DNA from: an uncultured Bacillota bacterium
GTDB taxonomy: Bacteria > Bacillota > Dehalobacteriia > UBA4068
DNA: 41,235 nucleotides
Assembly (NCBI GenBank): GCA_934271085.1
Contig: CAKQQU010000006.1
Coordinates: 1-41,235 of the forward strand
Direction of reading: 5' to 3'
Numbering within the stretch: position 1 is the stretch's first letter; the number at the start of each line of letters is the position of its first letter. The notes under the pieces were generated by a model. The model saw only the letters and a program-made list of their open reading frames with translations. It ran no database searches and was not told where the DNA came from. Position numbers and translations under genes: made by a program. Shown one piece after another: positions 8,095-16,493 of this stretch.

Positions 8095-9012
8095 TTACAT
8101 ATTTTCAAAATCCCGTTTATGCCATTCTTCAGGATCATGGCTGCTTATCTCCTGCTCCAATTCATCAAGCAGCCTTTGCTTATCCCGGGTAAACATCCCC
8201 AGCAGCGGCACATTATTGGAAATATGCGTACCTATCAGCAAGCAGTTTTCCACACTCAGCTCCCGCAGAAAAAGTTTTTCTTCCAGCAACACCTCGTAGG
8301 GGCTTAGTTCCTGGAATTCGCCTTTTTGGGCTTCCTCGTACAGTTTTGTGCCCTTTACGGGAGTAAGAGTCATGATACGTATGGATTTAGGATGTATGGT
8401 ATTGTAAAACTCTGCGGTTTTCACGGCATGCTCTTCGGAATGCGCCCTGCCGCCCAAACCGATTATGGAGCTTAAGGCATACGGCACATCCACCATATCA
8501 AGGAGGTCAAAACAATTCTTAAGAGATTTGGTGGAAGCGCCCTTGCAGACATGCTTGAGAATACTGTCTGATCCTGATTCGACGCCTATATAAAGATCGC
8601 CCAGGCCCAGAGCCTTAAGGCGCAGCAGATTATCAGCTCCCTTTCTTGTAACATCCCTGGCGCAGGCATACATGTTTATTTGCCGCACATGAGGCAGCAG
8701 CCGGTGTATATCCTTAAATATGCTTACCAGAAAATCCATATCCAGGGCCAGCACATCTTCTCCCAGCAAAAAGGCTTTGTCATGCTTTTCTATTCCCGGC
8801 AGTCCGGACATTATCTCCAGTTTCCGGCGGATAGTGGCCAGATCGCTGACCCGGTAACGGGGGCAGACCGATTCCCGGCAGAAGGTGCAGCGGGACCATT
8901 TGCAGCCGCTGGATACATCCACCAGAATACTGGTAGCCTCCAGTGGCGGACGGTAAACTATTTCGTTTTCATACAATTTCCTGGACATTTCCAAAGACAT
9001 GGGCATGAACAT
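8095..9012 (-). CDS. Radical SAM protein of unknown function
   Basis: The 305-residue protein contains the radical SAM cluster motif CKWSRCTFC near residue 37, spaced Cx4Cx2C rather than the usual Cx3Cx2C. The spacing is shared by a group of Bacillota radical SAM proteins with the same flanking pattern (YRPPxEA ahead, then SSGC). LGEDVLALD and LYIGVESGSD fit the AdoMet-binding barrel. The substrate is not known. A GGGAGGG ribosome binding site lies 8 bases before the ATG. It follows comF by 47 bases, probably in one operon. Confidence 0.9.
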   Translation of the reverse strand: MFMPMSLEMSRKLYENEIVYRPPLEATSILVDVSSGCKWSRCTFCRESVCPRYRVSDLATIRRKLEIMSGLPGIEKHDKAFLLGEDVLALDMDFLVSIFKDIHRLLPHVRQINMYACARDVTRKGADNLLRLKALGLGDLYIGVESGSDSILKHVCKGASTKSLKNCFDLLDMVDVPYALSSIIGLGGRAHSEEHAVKTAEFYNTIHPKSIRIMTLTPVKGTKLYEEAQKGEFQELSPYEVLLEEKLFLRELSVENCLLIGTHISNNVPLLGMFTRDKQRLLDELEQEISSHDPEEWHKRDFENM

Positions 9013-9059
9013 AAATAAATCCCTCCCTTATGCCAGTAACCTTTGGGCAGCGTCGGCCG

Positions 9060-9788
9060 CTACAGATCATATCCGGCAGCGGCTGTAAGCACATATACCG
9101 CCCCGGCTCCCTGCCGCAGCAATGCTGCCGCGGCCTGATCCACAGTAGCCCCGGTAGTAAAAATATCATCTGTCAGCAAAACCGTAAGACCATTGCAGGG
9201 GGCTGCGGCAAAGGCTCCCTTTAAGGACTCCGCTCTCTGCCGCCGGGAAAGCCCTGCCAAAGCCGGAGTATCTTTTACTCTGCTCAGCAAATCGCAGCCC
9301 AAAGGAATACCGCTCAAATTTGCCAAGACCCGGGCCAGCAGCAAAGACTGGTCATAACCGCGCAAAGCAGACCGGCCAATATAGGCTGGCACAGGGACTA
9401 TAACATCAAAACTCAAGTCCCCATAAATGCGCTGCCAGGTCTCAAACATCAGCTGTCCCAAATAATGCTGCAGCCCTGTCTTCTGCTTATATTTAAAGGC
9501 CAGAAGCTGATCCCGGAAATAACCTCTGTAAGGCAAAGCGGCAATAGCTCCATCATAAGCAGGGGCGCGGCGGCGGCAGGATGCGCACATATAATGCGGT
9601 GCTTCCGTATCCGGTATAAATGCAGCGCAGCCGGGGCAGCGACGCAGGGATAGCTGTATTTTCCGGCAATCGGGACAAAGCAGCGTCTCCGGAGAAAGCG
9701 CGCCGCAATTAAGACAATATCTATGGGGAAAAAGCAAAGATGCTGCCGCCCGTCTCCAATAATACGCACTGCTGCAAGACGCCACCAT
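9060..9788 (-). CDS. comF: ComF-family phosphoribosyltransferase-like protein
   Basis: The 242-residue protein begins with cysteine pairs of a zinc-ribbon region (CLNCG, CPDC, CPGC, CASC within about residues 23-75). A type I phosphoribosyltransferase domain follows, with the PRPP loop VLLTDDIFTTGAT near residue 205. It matches ComFC, which is linked to DNA uptake and recombination in competent bacteria and is widely present elsewhere. GRSALRGYDQSLLLAR is the typical family motif (xxRGFNQxxxLA). The second of two close ATG codons is preferred because GGGGG lies 6 bases ahead of it; the first ATG at 9794 abuts that site. An extended -10 promoter lies at 9887-9897. Confidence 0.92.
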   Translation of the reverse strand: MVASCSSAYYWRRAAASLLFPHRYCLNCGALSPETLLCPDCRKIQLSLRRCPGCAAFIPDTEAPHYMCASCRRRAPAYDGAIAALPYRGYFRDQLLAFKYKQKTGLQHYLGQLMFETWQRIYGDLSFDVIVPVPAYIGRSALRGYDQSLLLARVLANLSGIPLGCDLLSRVKDTPALAGLSRRQRAESLKGAFAAAPCNGLTVLLTDDIFTTGATVDQAAAALLRQGAGAVYVLTAAAGYDL

Positions 9789-9886
9789 TTTCATCCCCCT
9801 TGTCGGATCAGCCTTTTTGGCAACTGTTTCCTGCTCCGGTTGCCCCTAAAATTTACTCATATTACCTGTTTGATATCGTTTTTATT

Positions 9887-9897
9887 ATTATAACACA
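9887..9897 (-). promoter_or_regulatory. Extended -10 promoter of comF
   Basis: On the minus strand TGTG-T-TATAAT is an extended -10 element with no clear -35 box. The predicted start near 9880 would give comF a leader of about 90 bases. Confidence 0.5.
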
Positions 9898-10041
9898 AAA
9901 CCCTGAACTGAGCATGAAAAACTGCCGTATACAATAAATATCCTTCCTGATATGCCTTAAAGACAGGGCTAAAAAATGTGAAAATTTGCTGAAACGGCAG
10001 GTGCAGATGATATTATTGTAGAAATTAGCAAAATTATTGGG

Positions 10042-10057
10042 TATAATGAAATATAAT
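10042..10057 (+). promoter_or_regulatory. Possible tandem -10 boxes ahead of ftsE
   Basis: TATAAT occurs at 10042-10047 and again at 10052-10057 in an AT-rich stretch, 80 to 100 bases before ftsE. No good -35 box is spaced from either, so the call is tentative. Confidence 0.35.
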
Positions 10058-10139
10058 ATTATCCTTTGCAGTATATATTCTATATTTTATATTCAGATTT
10101 CTATGCGTTTTTACGACTTCAATCCAACGGAGGAATAAT

Positions 10140-10820
10140 ATGCTTATCCAAACCGTAAATCTGGGCAAAGTTTACAAAAACGGCATAGCTGCGCTTTCCG
10201 ATATCAATCTTTCCATTGATTTCGGGGAATTCGTTTTCCTTACCGGCGCTTCCGGAGCCGGCAAAAGCACCTTGATCCGTCTGCTTTTCCGGGAAGAGAA
10301 TCCCACTGCCGGACAGGTGCTGATCGGAGGCCGCAGCATAGCCAGACTTTCCACCCCGGAAATCGTGCGTCTGCGGCGCAACAGCGGCGTGGTTTTCCAG
10401 GACTTCAGGCTCATGGAGCATGCTACCGTATTTGATAACGTAGCCTTTGCCCTAAAAGCAGTGGAACGTCCCTGGAACGAGATAAAACAGCGGGTACCGG
10501 CCATGCTGGAAAGAGTAGGCCTTGCCGGCCGGGAAAACGAAAATGTTATGCATCTTTCCGGCGGCGAACAGCAAAGGGTCGCGGTGGCAAGGGCTATCAT
10601 CAATAATCCCCTTATCCTTTTTGCGGACGAGCCCACCGGCGACCTTGATCCCAAAACCAGCGACGAGCTTATCAATCTTTTCGAGGACATAAATGCGGAA
10701 GGCACCACTTTAGTGATGGCCACCCATGACAAAATGATCGTTGACCGCCTGCAGAAAAGGGTCATCACATTAGATCACGGAAGGATTATCGGCGATACAA
10801 TCGGGGGGTGGCAGCTATAA
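10140..10820 (+). CDS. ftsE: Cell division ABC ATPase FtsE
   Basis: The 226-residue protein has Walker A GASGAGKST (36-44), Q-loop VVFQDFRLM, signature LSGGEQQ (139-145), Walker B ILFADE (159-164) and H-loop ATHD, a complete ABC ATPase. FtsE couples ATP hydrolysis to FtsX, which controls peptidoglycan hydrolases at the septum or side wall. It has GGAGG 6 bases before the ATG, and its last 13 bases overlap ftsX, indicating translational coupling. The M23 gene follows in the same unit. Confidence 0.97.
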   Translation: MLIQTVNLGKVYKNGIAALSDINLSIDFGEFVFLTGASGAGKSTLIRLLFREENPTAGQVLIGGRSIARLSTPEIVRLRRNSGVVFQDFRLMEHATVFDNVAFALKAVERPWNEIKQRVPAMLERVGLAGRENENVMHLSGGEQQRVAVARAIINNPLILFADEPTGDLDPKTSDELINLFEDINAEGTTLVMATHDKMIVDRLQKRVITLDHGRIIGDTIGGWQL

Positions 10821-11701
10821 AACTCTATTCTTTCCGCTACATAGGGTCTCAGACCCTCAAATCCATGAAGGGGAATGGCTGGATGACCTTTGCGGCTATC
10901 CTGACCATTACCATATCTTTATTCCTCTGCGCCTTTTTCTGGCTGATAATCGCCAATATCGATGCCAATGCATCCAAGGCGGAGGATAATGTCAGAGTCA
11001 TGGCTTATCTGGATTACGGCCTTACCCAAAGCGAATACGACCACATAGGCTCTACCCTAAGACTTATGGACGGCGTGGCCGCTGTGGAATTCGTCAGCAA
11101 GGAGGACGGTCTGGACAGCCTTTCCCAGCGTTTCGGGGAAACTGATCTTCTGGAATCCATGGACGGCAACAATCCCCTGCCGGACGCCTATTCCATTACC
11201 GCGGAAACCCCGGGGGACGTGGAAAAAATCTACCAGGCTGTTCTGGAAATAGACGGCATCTATGAAGCTACCTATGGCGCAGGCACAGTGGAAAAACTCT
11301 TTGCCTTTACGGACACCCTGCGCAAAACAGGTATCGTAATTATGGGGCTGCTCTTCATTGCAGCTATCGTACTGATAGCCCTGGCTATCCGTTTGACCAT
11401 AGTAGCCCGCAAAAAAGAGATCATGGTCATGAAATGGTGCGGCGCTACCAATGCTTTTGTGCGCTGGCCTTTCTTCCTGGAAGGGCTTATTCTGGGATTT
11501 ACAGGCGCCCTGATCGCCCTTATCCTGGCGCTGGTGCTTTACGGAAATGCCGGCGGTTATCTGGCAGAGACCATCTCATTTATGACTATTCTGCCCCTGA
11601 AAGATGTTTGGGTCAATATTACCCTGTTTACTCTTGGTTCCGGCGTGGTTCTGGGCGCTATAGGCAGCCTGATCCCCTTAAGCCGCTTCCTCAAAGTCTG
11701 A
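10808..11701 (+). CDS. ftsX: Cell division membrane protein FtsX
   Basis: The 297-residue protein has one membrane segment near residues 25-50, an extracellular domain of about 120 residues (VRVMAYLDYGLTQSEYD onward), then three further membrane segments from about 175, the usual FtsX/MacB-type layout. KEIMVMKWCGATNAFVRWPFFLEG is the conserved FtsX cytoplasmic motif. It starts at a GTG inside the end of ftsE with GGGGGG just upstream. Its extracellular loop is expected to contact the coiled-coil M23 protein encoded next. Confidence 0.96.
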   Translation: MAAIKLYSFRYIGSQTLKSMKGNGWMTFAAILTITISLFLCAFFWLIIANIDANASKAEDNVRVMAYLDYGLTQSEYDHIGSTLRLMDGVAAVEFVSKEDGLDSLSQRFGETDLLESMDGNNPLPDAYSITAETPGDVEKIYQAVLEIDGIYEATYGAGTVEKLFAFTDTLRKTGIVIMGLLFIAAIVLIALAIRLTIVARKKEIMVMKWCGATNAFVRWPFFLEGLILGFTGALIALILALVLYGNAGGYLAETISFMTILPLKDVWVNITLFTLGSGVVLGAIGSLIPLSRFLKV

Positions 11702-11714
11702 TAAGGAGGGCCGT

Positions 11715-12926
11715 ATGAAAAAGAAAAAACTGTTATTGATACCTCTTACTCTGGTTTGCGCCATCAGCATAGGCTTTTTTATGATGGCTTCCCCTGCCCC
11801 TGCCAGCGGCACGGAACTGACGGATCTGGACGGCCTGGGAGATGACGCCAGCGATCCACTGCAGGAATACAGGGAAAGACAGCAGCAGCTCCAGCAGGAA
11901 ATGGACTCCCTTAAAAGCCAGATCAAAGACCAGAGCATAGTTATCGAAGGTTACCGGGACGAAATTTCGGATATCGAAGCCCGCATGCTGATAGCTCAGC
12001 AGCAGATAGACGCCATACAGGTAGGCATAGACAGCGCCAATCAGCAGATAAGCGAGGCTGAAATACAAATAGAGGAAGCAGAAGAACGCCTTAAAGAAAG
12101 GCAGGCATATCTGGAAAAACGCCTGGTGGATCTTTATATATACGGTGATGTAAACGTAATAGACGTTATTTTTGAGACCAGCAGCTTTGAAGATTTTGTT
12201 TCGGTATTTGACATGACCGAGCAGATAATGCAGCAGGACAAAAACATGCTCAATGGCATTGCCAAGGAAAGGAACACCATCATCAATAACAAAATCCAGA
12301 TGGAGACCATGCGGGATGAACTGGTGGAAATGACCTATGAGTACGAAGACCTGAAAATGGATCTGGCAGACCTGCAGGCTCAGAAAATGACGGCAATGTC
12401 CGCGGCTATCTCCACCAAGGAAGGCTATCAGGCCATGCTGGATGAATTTGAGGCTGCCTCCAACGAGGTCAGCGAGATGATCCGGGAATACATGAAGAAT
12501 AACTCGGATTCCACTCTTTCCTATGGCGGCACCATGATCTGGCCGCTGCCTTCTCCCTGGGGCAAAAACTATATTACTTCCGAGTACGGGAAACGCTACC
12601 ATCCCATCAGCGGCAGCTATTCCTTCCATACCGGTATAGATATCGGAGCAGATGGCGGCACCTCCATTTATGCCGCTGCTGACGGCAAAATAATTTCCAG
12701 AGGATGGATAGGCGGCTATGGCAATACCATAATCATGGACCACGGCAACGGCATATCCACCCTGTACGCCCACCAAAGCGCCTTTGGCAGCTTCGGGGTA
12801 GGAGATTATGTAGTGTCCGGAGATGTTATAGGCTATGTGGGAACTACCGGCAACAGTACCGGCAACCATCTGCATTTCGAGGTACGCGTAAACGGCAATC
12901 ATACCAGCCCCTGGAATTATCTGTAA
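11715..12926 (+). CDS. Coiled-coil M23 murein hydrolase (EnvC/PcsB-like FtsX partner)
   Basis: The 403-residue exported protein has an N-terminal signal or anchor (residues 7-30), a long coiled coil (about 50-260) and a C-terminal M23/LytM domain. The zinc and catalytic residues are intact: His305 and Asp309 in HTGIDIG, His352 in YAHQ, and His385 and His387 in HLHFEV. It should therefore be an active endopeptidase, unlike E. coli EnvC whose LytM domain is degenerate. Its place directly after ftsX, with AAGGAGGG before the ATG, marks it as the hydrolase controlled by FtsEX. A strong terminator ends the operon. Confidence 0.95.
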   Translation: MKKKKLLLIPLTLVCAISIGFFMMASPAPASGTELTDLDGLGDDASDPLQEYRERQQQLQQEMDSLKSQIKDQSIVIEGYRDEISDIEARMLIAQQQIDAIQVGIDSANQQISEAEIQIEEAEERLKERQAYLEKRLVDLYIYGDVNVIDVIFETSSFEDFVSVFDMTEQIMQQDKNMLNGIAKERNTIINNKIQMETMRDELVEMTYEYEDLKMDLADLQAQKMTAMSAAISTKEGYQAMLDEFEAASNEVSEMIREYMKNNSDSTLSYGGTMIWPLPSPWGKNYITSEYGKRYHPISGSYSFHTGIDIGADGGTSIYAAADGKIISRGWIGGYGNTIIMDHGNGISTLYAHQSAFGSFGVGDYVVSGDVIGYVGTTGNSTGNHLHFEVRVNGNHTSPWNYL

Positions 12927-12936
12927 CAGATAGCGC

Positions 12937-12977
12937 AAAAATACATCCTTCGGCAAATGGCCGGGGGATGTATTTTT
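12937..12977 (+). terminator. Terminator of the ftsEX-M23 operon
   Basis: AAAATACATCC pairs with GGATGTATTTT across a GC-containing interior, and a run of six T follows. It is 11 bases past the stop codon. Confidence 0.9.
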
Positions 12978-13087
12978 TGATTTTTTTCTGATATATGCAG
13001 GGAAAAAAACTTTTTTATCTAATATAAAGACCCTATTGTATAAATCATCTGAAGGTCTGATGCAAAAACCAAGATACGGAGGAGAAA

Positions 13088-13642
13088 ATGGTCAGAAAAC
13101 ATGCTAAGCAACTACTGGAGCAGTCTTTGATGGAACTGCTTGAGGAGACCACTTTAGATAAAGTAGATATTCGGGAACTGGCAGGAAAAGCCGGCCTTTC
13201 CCGCCAGACGTTCTACTATAACTTTAAAAACAAGCAGGATATGGTCAACTGGATATTTGATAAAAACAATGAGCTGGCTCGCGCTGCTTTTCAGAAAAAT
13301 CGCTCTATCCGGGACTATATAATGTGCATGCTTAATACCATTGCCCAGTACAAAACATTTTATGCCAATGTTTTGCTGGGAGATTACTCCTGCAATGGGA
13401 ATCCCGGTCCCTTTGAAAACGGTATTATCCGTTCGGTTCAGGAGATAGAGCTTCATTCCGCAAAAGGACGCATGAGCACCCAGCAATGGAATTCCCTGAT
13501 ATTCTTTGCATTCGGAGCCAAAGGCATGGTCATATACTGGATCACCGGCGATATGCGTGTAAGCGCTGAGGAAATGACCGAAGTCATTCTGGATAATATG
13601 CCTCAGGCTCTTAAAGACTATATCGAAGGCGGCGTTAGATAA
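13088..13642 (+). CDS. TetR-family regulator (DhaS-like)
   Basis: The 184-residue protein has a TetR helix-turn-helix at about residues 22-50 (VDIRELAGKAGLSRQTFYYNF) and a C-terminal domain like the TetR_C_8/DhaS group (FFAFGAKGMVIYWITGDM). The ligand and targets are unknown. CGGAGG lies 5 bases before the ATG. It ends two bases before panD, so the two are almost certainly cotranscribed, which is unusual company for a TetR protein. A short inverted repeat AGACC/GGTCT lies upstream near 13028-13058 and might be involved in autoregulation. Confidence 0.9.
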   Translation: MVRKHAKQLLEQSLMELLEETTLDKVDIRELAGKAGLSRQTFYYNFKNKQDMVNWIFDKNNELARAAFQKNRSIRDYIMCMLNTIAQYKTFYANVLLGDYSCNGNPGPFENGIIRSVQEIELHSAKGRMSTQQWNSLIFFAFGAKGMVIYWITGDMRVSAEEMTEVILDNMPQALKDYIEGGVR

Positions 13643-13644
13643 CC

Positions 13645-13992
13645 ATGCAGATCAATATGCTGACAGCCAAGATCCATCGCGCTACAGTGACGGATGCCCA
13701 ACTTAATTATGCGGGGAGCATCACTATCGACCGCAAACTGCTGTCTGCAGCGGGCATCAGGGAATTTCAGCAGGTGGAGGTTGTTAATATTAATAACGGC
13801 AGCCGCCTTTCCACCTATGCCATAGCAGGCGGGGACGGAGTTATCTGCCTCAACGGCGCGGCAGCCCGTATGGCCCAGCCGGGAGATCTGGTGATCATCA
13901 TGGCCTATGCTTATATGAGTGAGGAAGAAGCAGCGCAGTGGCAGCCCCGAATAGTCCATGTGGACCGGGAAAATCATCAGACCAATAGCTGA
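13645..13992 (+). CDS. panD: Aspartate 1-decarboxylase
   Basis: The 115-residue protein is PanD, which makes beta-alanine for pantothenate and CoA. The self-cleavage site Gly24-Ser25 in YAGSITID, which yields the pyruvoyl cofactor, is intact, and so are Lys9 (AKIHRATVT) and NGAAARMAQPGDLVIIM. No panB or panC is nearby. It begins two bases after the TetR stop, with no strong ribosome binding site of its own, so translation probably depends on coupling. Confidence 0.97.
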   Translation: MQINMLTAKIHRATVTDAQLNYAGSITIDRKLLSAAGIREFQQVEVVNINNGSRLSTYAIAGGDGVICLNGAAARMAQPGDLVIIMAYAYMSEEEAAQWQPRIVHVDRENHQTNS

Positions 13993-14049
13993 AAACCGGC
14001 GGTATTGCCGGAAACCATTCCATCATAATTACTATACTATAATAAAAAA

Positions 14050-14081
14050 GACCCCCGGTATCATCATGGATATCGGGGGTC
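14050..14081. terminator. Bidirectional terminator between panD and DUF1846
   Basis: GACCCCCGGTATC pairs with GATATCGGGGGTC (one G-T pair) around loop ATCATG. It has A residues before it and T residues after it and lies between convergent genes. Confidence 0.85.
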
Positions 14082-14141
14082 ATTTCATCAGTATTCAATA
14101 AATACGGCCGCTAGTTCCCTGCATAAAAGAGAAGTATCCTT

Positions 14142-15602
14142 TTATTCGCAGTATACCGGATCGCAGGTAATATTAACGCCCAAACGGTGCAGCATCCGTT
14201 CATCAGCGCTGTCCATCATTACCGAGCAATGAGCCTCACATCCCTGCAGGCAATCCAGCTTTTGGAAGGCCATCTCCACAATGGGGCTGGTAGCCACACA
14301 CAGGGAAAGGGCAGTCAGCACATCGTCCAGAGAAAGAGAGCTGTCCCGTACTTTAAGTATATCTCTTTTCAGGCGGATAATAGGCTCCAATACTACCAAA
14401 GAAAGAAGCTGCAGCTTATCGTCAATACCTGCCAGGGCTTTGATGGCGTTGAGCACGCCGGAAGCCGGGGCGGTCATCAGCTCAGAGGCCCGGCCGGTAG
14501 TGATGCGGCCATCCGGCAACTGGAAGGCAATGGCAGGGACCTGCCGCTGATGAGCCTTATTGCGGGCTACAGCCACCACCGGACGATCTTCCTCCACCAG
14601 GCCCAGCTGCTGCATTATCAGCTCTATCCTGCCGGGTATATCTTTTTCGATCAGGCCCTGGCGGGAATCGCAAAGAGCCTTGAAGTAACGGCGGATGATC
14701 TCCTGGCTGGCAGCTTCCCGCACCACTTCATCATCAGTGATGGCATAGCCTGCCATATTTACGCCCATATCTGTGGGAGAATGATATATATCTTCGCCCA
14801 GCACCCGTTTGAGCACTGTTTTCAGCACAGGGAAAGCTTCTATATCCCGGTTATAGTTAACGGTGGTGATACCGTATTTTTCCAGATGATAGGGGTCGAT
14901 CATATTTACGTCGTGAAGATCGGCGGTAGCAGCCTCATAAGCCAGATTCACCGGATGCTTAAGAGGCAGATTCCAGATGGGGAAGGTCTCAAACTTGGCA
15001 TAACCTGCCACTACTCCCCGCTGGCTTTCATGGTATATCTGGGAAAGGCAGGTAGCCAGTTTGCCGGAACCGGGGCCGGGAGCAGTTACTACCACCAGGG
15101 GACGGGTGGTTTCAATATAGGGGTTGGCGCCATAGCCCTCGCTGGAAAGGATAGTATTGACCTCGCTGGGATATCCCTTGGTCAGCCGGTGGAAATAGGT
15201 ACGTATGCCCCGGGCTTCCAGCTTATTACGGAAAAGGCGGGCTGCAGCCTGATCCTGATATTGGGTAATGACCACGGAATTTATGGAAAGTCCCATGGCG
15301 GACATATTCTCGATCAGACGCAAAACATCCATATCATAAGTAATGCCTATATCAGCGCGGATCTTGTTGTTTTCGATGGCAGGAGCGGATATGGCAAAAA
15401 TAATTTCCGCAATATCCTTAAGCTGCTGCAGCAGCTTTATCTTGGCATTGGCTTCAAAACCAGGCAGAACGCGGGCTGCGTGAAAATCATCAAACAGCTT
15501 GCCGCCAAACTCCAAATAGAGCTTATCAAAACGTTCGATGCGTTCCCTGATATATTTGTTTTGCAGCTCCAGATACTTTTGTGCATCAAATCCTATCTTC
15601 AT
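14142..15602 (-). CDS. DUF1846-family protein
   Basis: The 486-residue protein matches the DUF1846 family (COG4868), which is common in anaerobic Bacillota and streptococci and has no settled function. A P-loop-like stretch TAPGPGSGKLATCLSQ lies near residue 173. Cysteines cluster near the C-terminus (CLQGCEAHC and CDPVYCE). Length is as expected for the family. It follows the DUF975 gene by 26 bases with GGGAG ahead of its ATG, so the two are likely one operon. Confidence 0.9.
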   Translation of the reverse strand: MKIGFDAQKYLELQNKYIRERIERFDKLYLEFGGKLFDDFHAARVLPGFEANAKIKLLQQLKDIAEIIFAISAPAIENNKIRADIGITYDMDVLRLIENMSAMGLSINSVVITQYQDQAAARLFRNKLEARGIRTYFHRLTKGYPSEVNTILSSEGYGANPYIETTRPLVVVTAPGPGSGKLATCLSQIYHESQRGVVAGYAKFETFPIWNLPLKHPVNLAYEAATADLHDVNMIDPYHLEKYGITTVNYNRDIEAFPVLKTVLKRVLGEDIYHSPTDMGVNMAGYAITDDEVVREAASQEIIRRYFKALCDSRQGLIEKDIPGRIELIMQQLGLVEEDRPVVAVARNKAHQRQVPAIAFQLPDGRITTGRASELMTAPASGVLNAIKALAGIDDKLQLLSLVVLEPIIRLKRDILKVRDSSLSLDDVLTALSLCVATSPIVEMAFQKLDCLQGCEAHCSVMMDSADERMLHRLGVNITCDPVYCE

Positions 15603-15628
15603 AAGAACCCAACTCCCTCAATTATTTT

Positions 15629-16336
15629 TTACCCGCAGAAAGCACCGCTGGTTTCTGCGGTAGTACCCTGATTATAAATACCGTTTTCCAAATTATAATG
15701 GTATTGCAGATCCAGGAAAAATGCAGCCCTAGCAGATAAAACATACGGAGTAAGGAAAAGCATTCCCAATCCAAAAGTAAGGCAGGCCAGCAGATACCAG
15801 CCAATAAAAGAAATATCCAGGCAAAACAGCCGGCCCTTATGCCCGTCCATCATCTTTTTGGAAAGAGCCACAGCCTGGCAAACTCCCAGTTCGCGGTTTT
15901 GGCTAAGCAAATAGGTGGCCATGGAATAACGGTAGGCGGCAATTATACCCGGAACTATCAGCAGCAGGCTCCAGGCAAAGATCAATAATCCTATGTAAAG
16001 CCGCAGCAACAGCGCTTTGCCGAAAATATTGAAATAGGCAAACAAATCATTGCAGCCGCAATCCTCCCGCCGCTGCAATTTGATATAAAAAGAACAGATA
16101 CCTATCTCCACGCTGCTGCCGATGATGAAAGTAACTATCTGATAAACAGTTATCATGGATGCTACCACTATGTGAAGATTGCCGTAATACTCCTGAATAT
16201 TGCAAAAAATGGAGAAAGAACCGCTATAGACGGCTCCCCCCAAAAGTACAGCCAGCAAGGTGACCAAAACTGCCAGCAACCAGTTTCCTGACAGAACATC
16301 ACGGCCCATTTTGCGAAAATCACGAGCTAAAGGCAT
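15629..16336 (-). CDS. DUF975-family membrane protein
   Basis: The 235-residue protein has about five hydrophobic segments and the DUF975 signature near its end (GRLFCLDISFIGWYLLACLT, then TPYV and AAFF). Such proteins are integral membrane proteins of unknown role. GAGGTAA precedes the ATG. Its promoter at 16409-16437 is separated from the divergent amidase promoter by about 40 bases. Confidence 0.9.
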   Translation of the reverse strand: MPLARDFRKMGRDVLSGNWLLAVLVTLLAVLLGGAVYSGSFSIFCNIQEYYGNLHIVVASMITVYQIVTFIIGSSVEIGICSFYIKLQRREDCGCNDLFAYFNIFGKALLLRLYIGLLIFAWSLLLIVPGIIAAYRYSMATYLLSQNRELGVCQAVALSKKMMDGHKGRLFCLDISFIGWYLLACLTFGLGMLFLTPYVLSARAAFFLDLQYHYNLENGIYNQGTTAETSGAFCG

Positions 16337-16408
16337 AGAATTACCTCGATAAATACCAGCGTATTGAACAAAAACAAATAATGTACCAGTTTAAAATTTA
16401 ACTTTTGA

Positions 16409-16437
16409 ATTATAGCACATTATTTTTGTTTTTTCAA
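16409..16437 (-). promoter_or_regulatory. Promoter of the DUF975-DUF1846 operon
   Basis: On the minus strand TTGAAA and TATAAT are 17 bases apart, with TGTGC directly before TATAAT as an extended -10. The predicted start near 16402 gives a leader of about 66 bases. Confidence 0.85.
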
Positions 16438-16478
16438 ATAAAATATTAAAAAAAAACAGATGATAAAAAACTTATTTA

Positions 16479-16487
16479 TGCTAAAAT
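16479..16487 (+). promoter_or_regulatory. Extended -10 promoter predicting a leaderless mRNA
   Basis: TATG-C-TAAAAT is an extended -10 whose last base is 7 bases before the A of the amidase ATG (16494). Transcription would therefore begin at the start codon. No Shine-Dalgarno sequence is present upstream. Confidence 0.6.
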
Positions 16488-16493
16488 AACGAT

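Larger units (their letters stand above)
9789..10139. other. Divergent comF/ftsE intergenic region
   Basis: This stretch of about 350 bases separates comF (minus) from ftsE (plus). It holds an extended -10 element for comF at 9887-9897 and two TATAAT boxes ahead of ftsE at 10042-10057. No reading frame, RNA gene or strong hairpin was found in the middle. Confidence 0.6.

Noticed and set aside
14187..15671. A 494-codon plus-strand frame antisense to DUF1846
   Set aside because: The opposite strand encodes a full-length known family with a ribosome binding site; this frame has none and resembles no protein.
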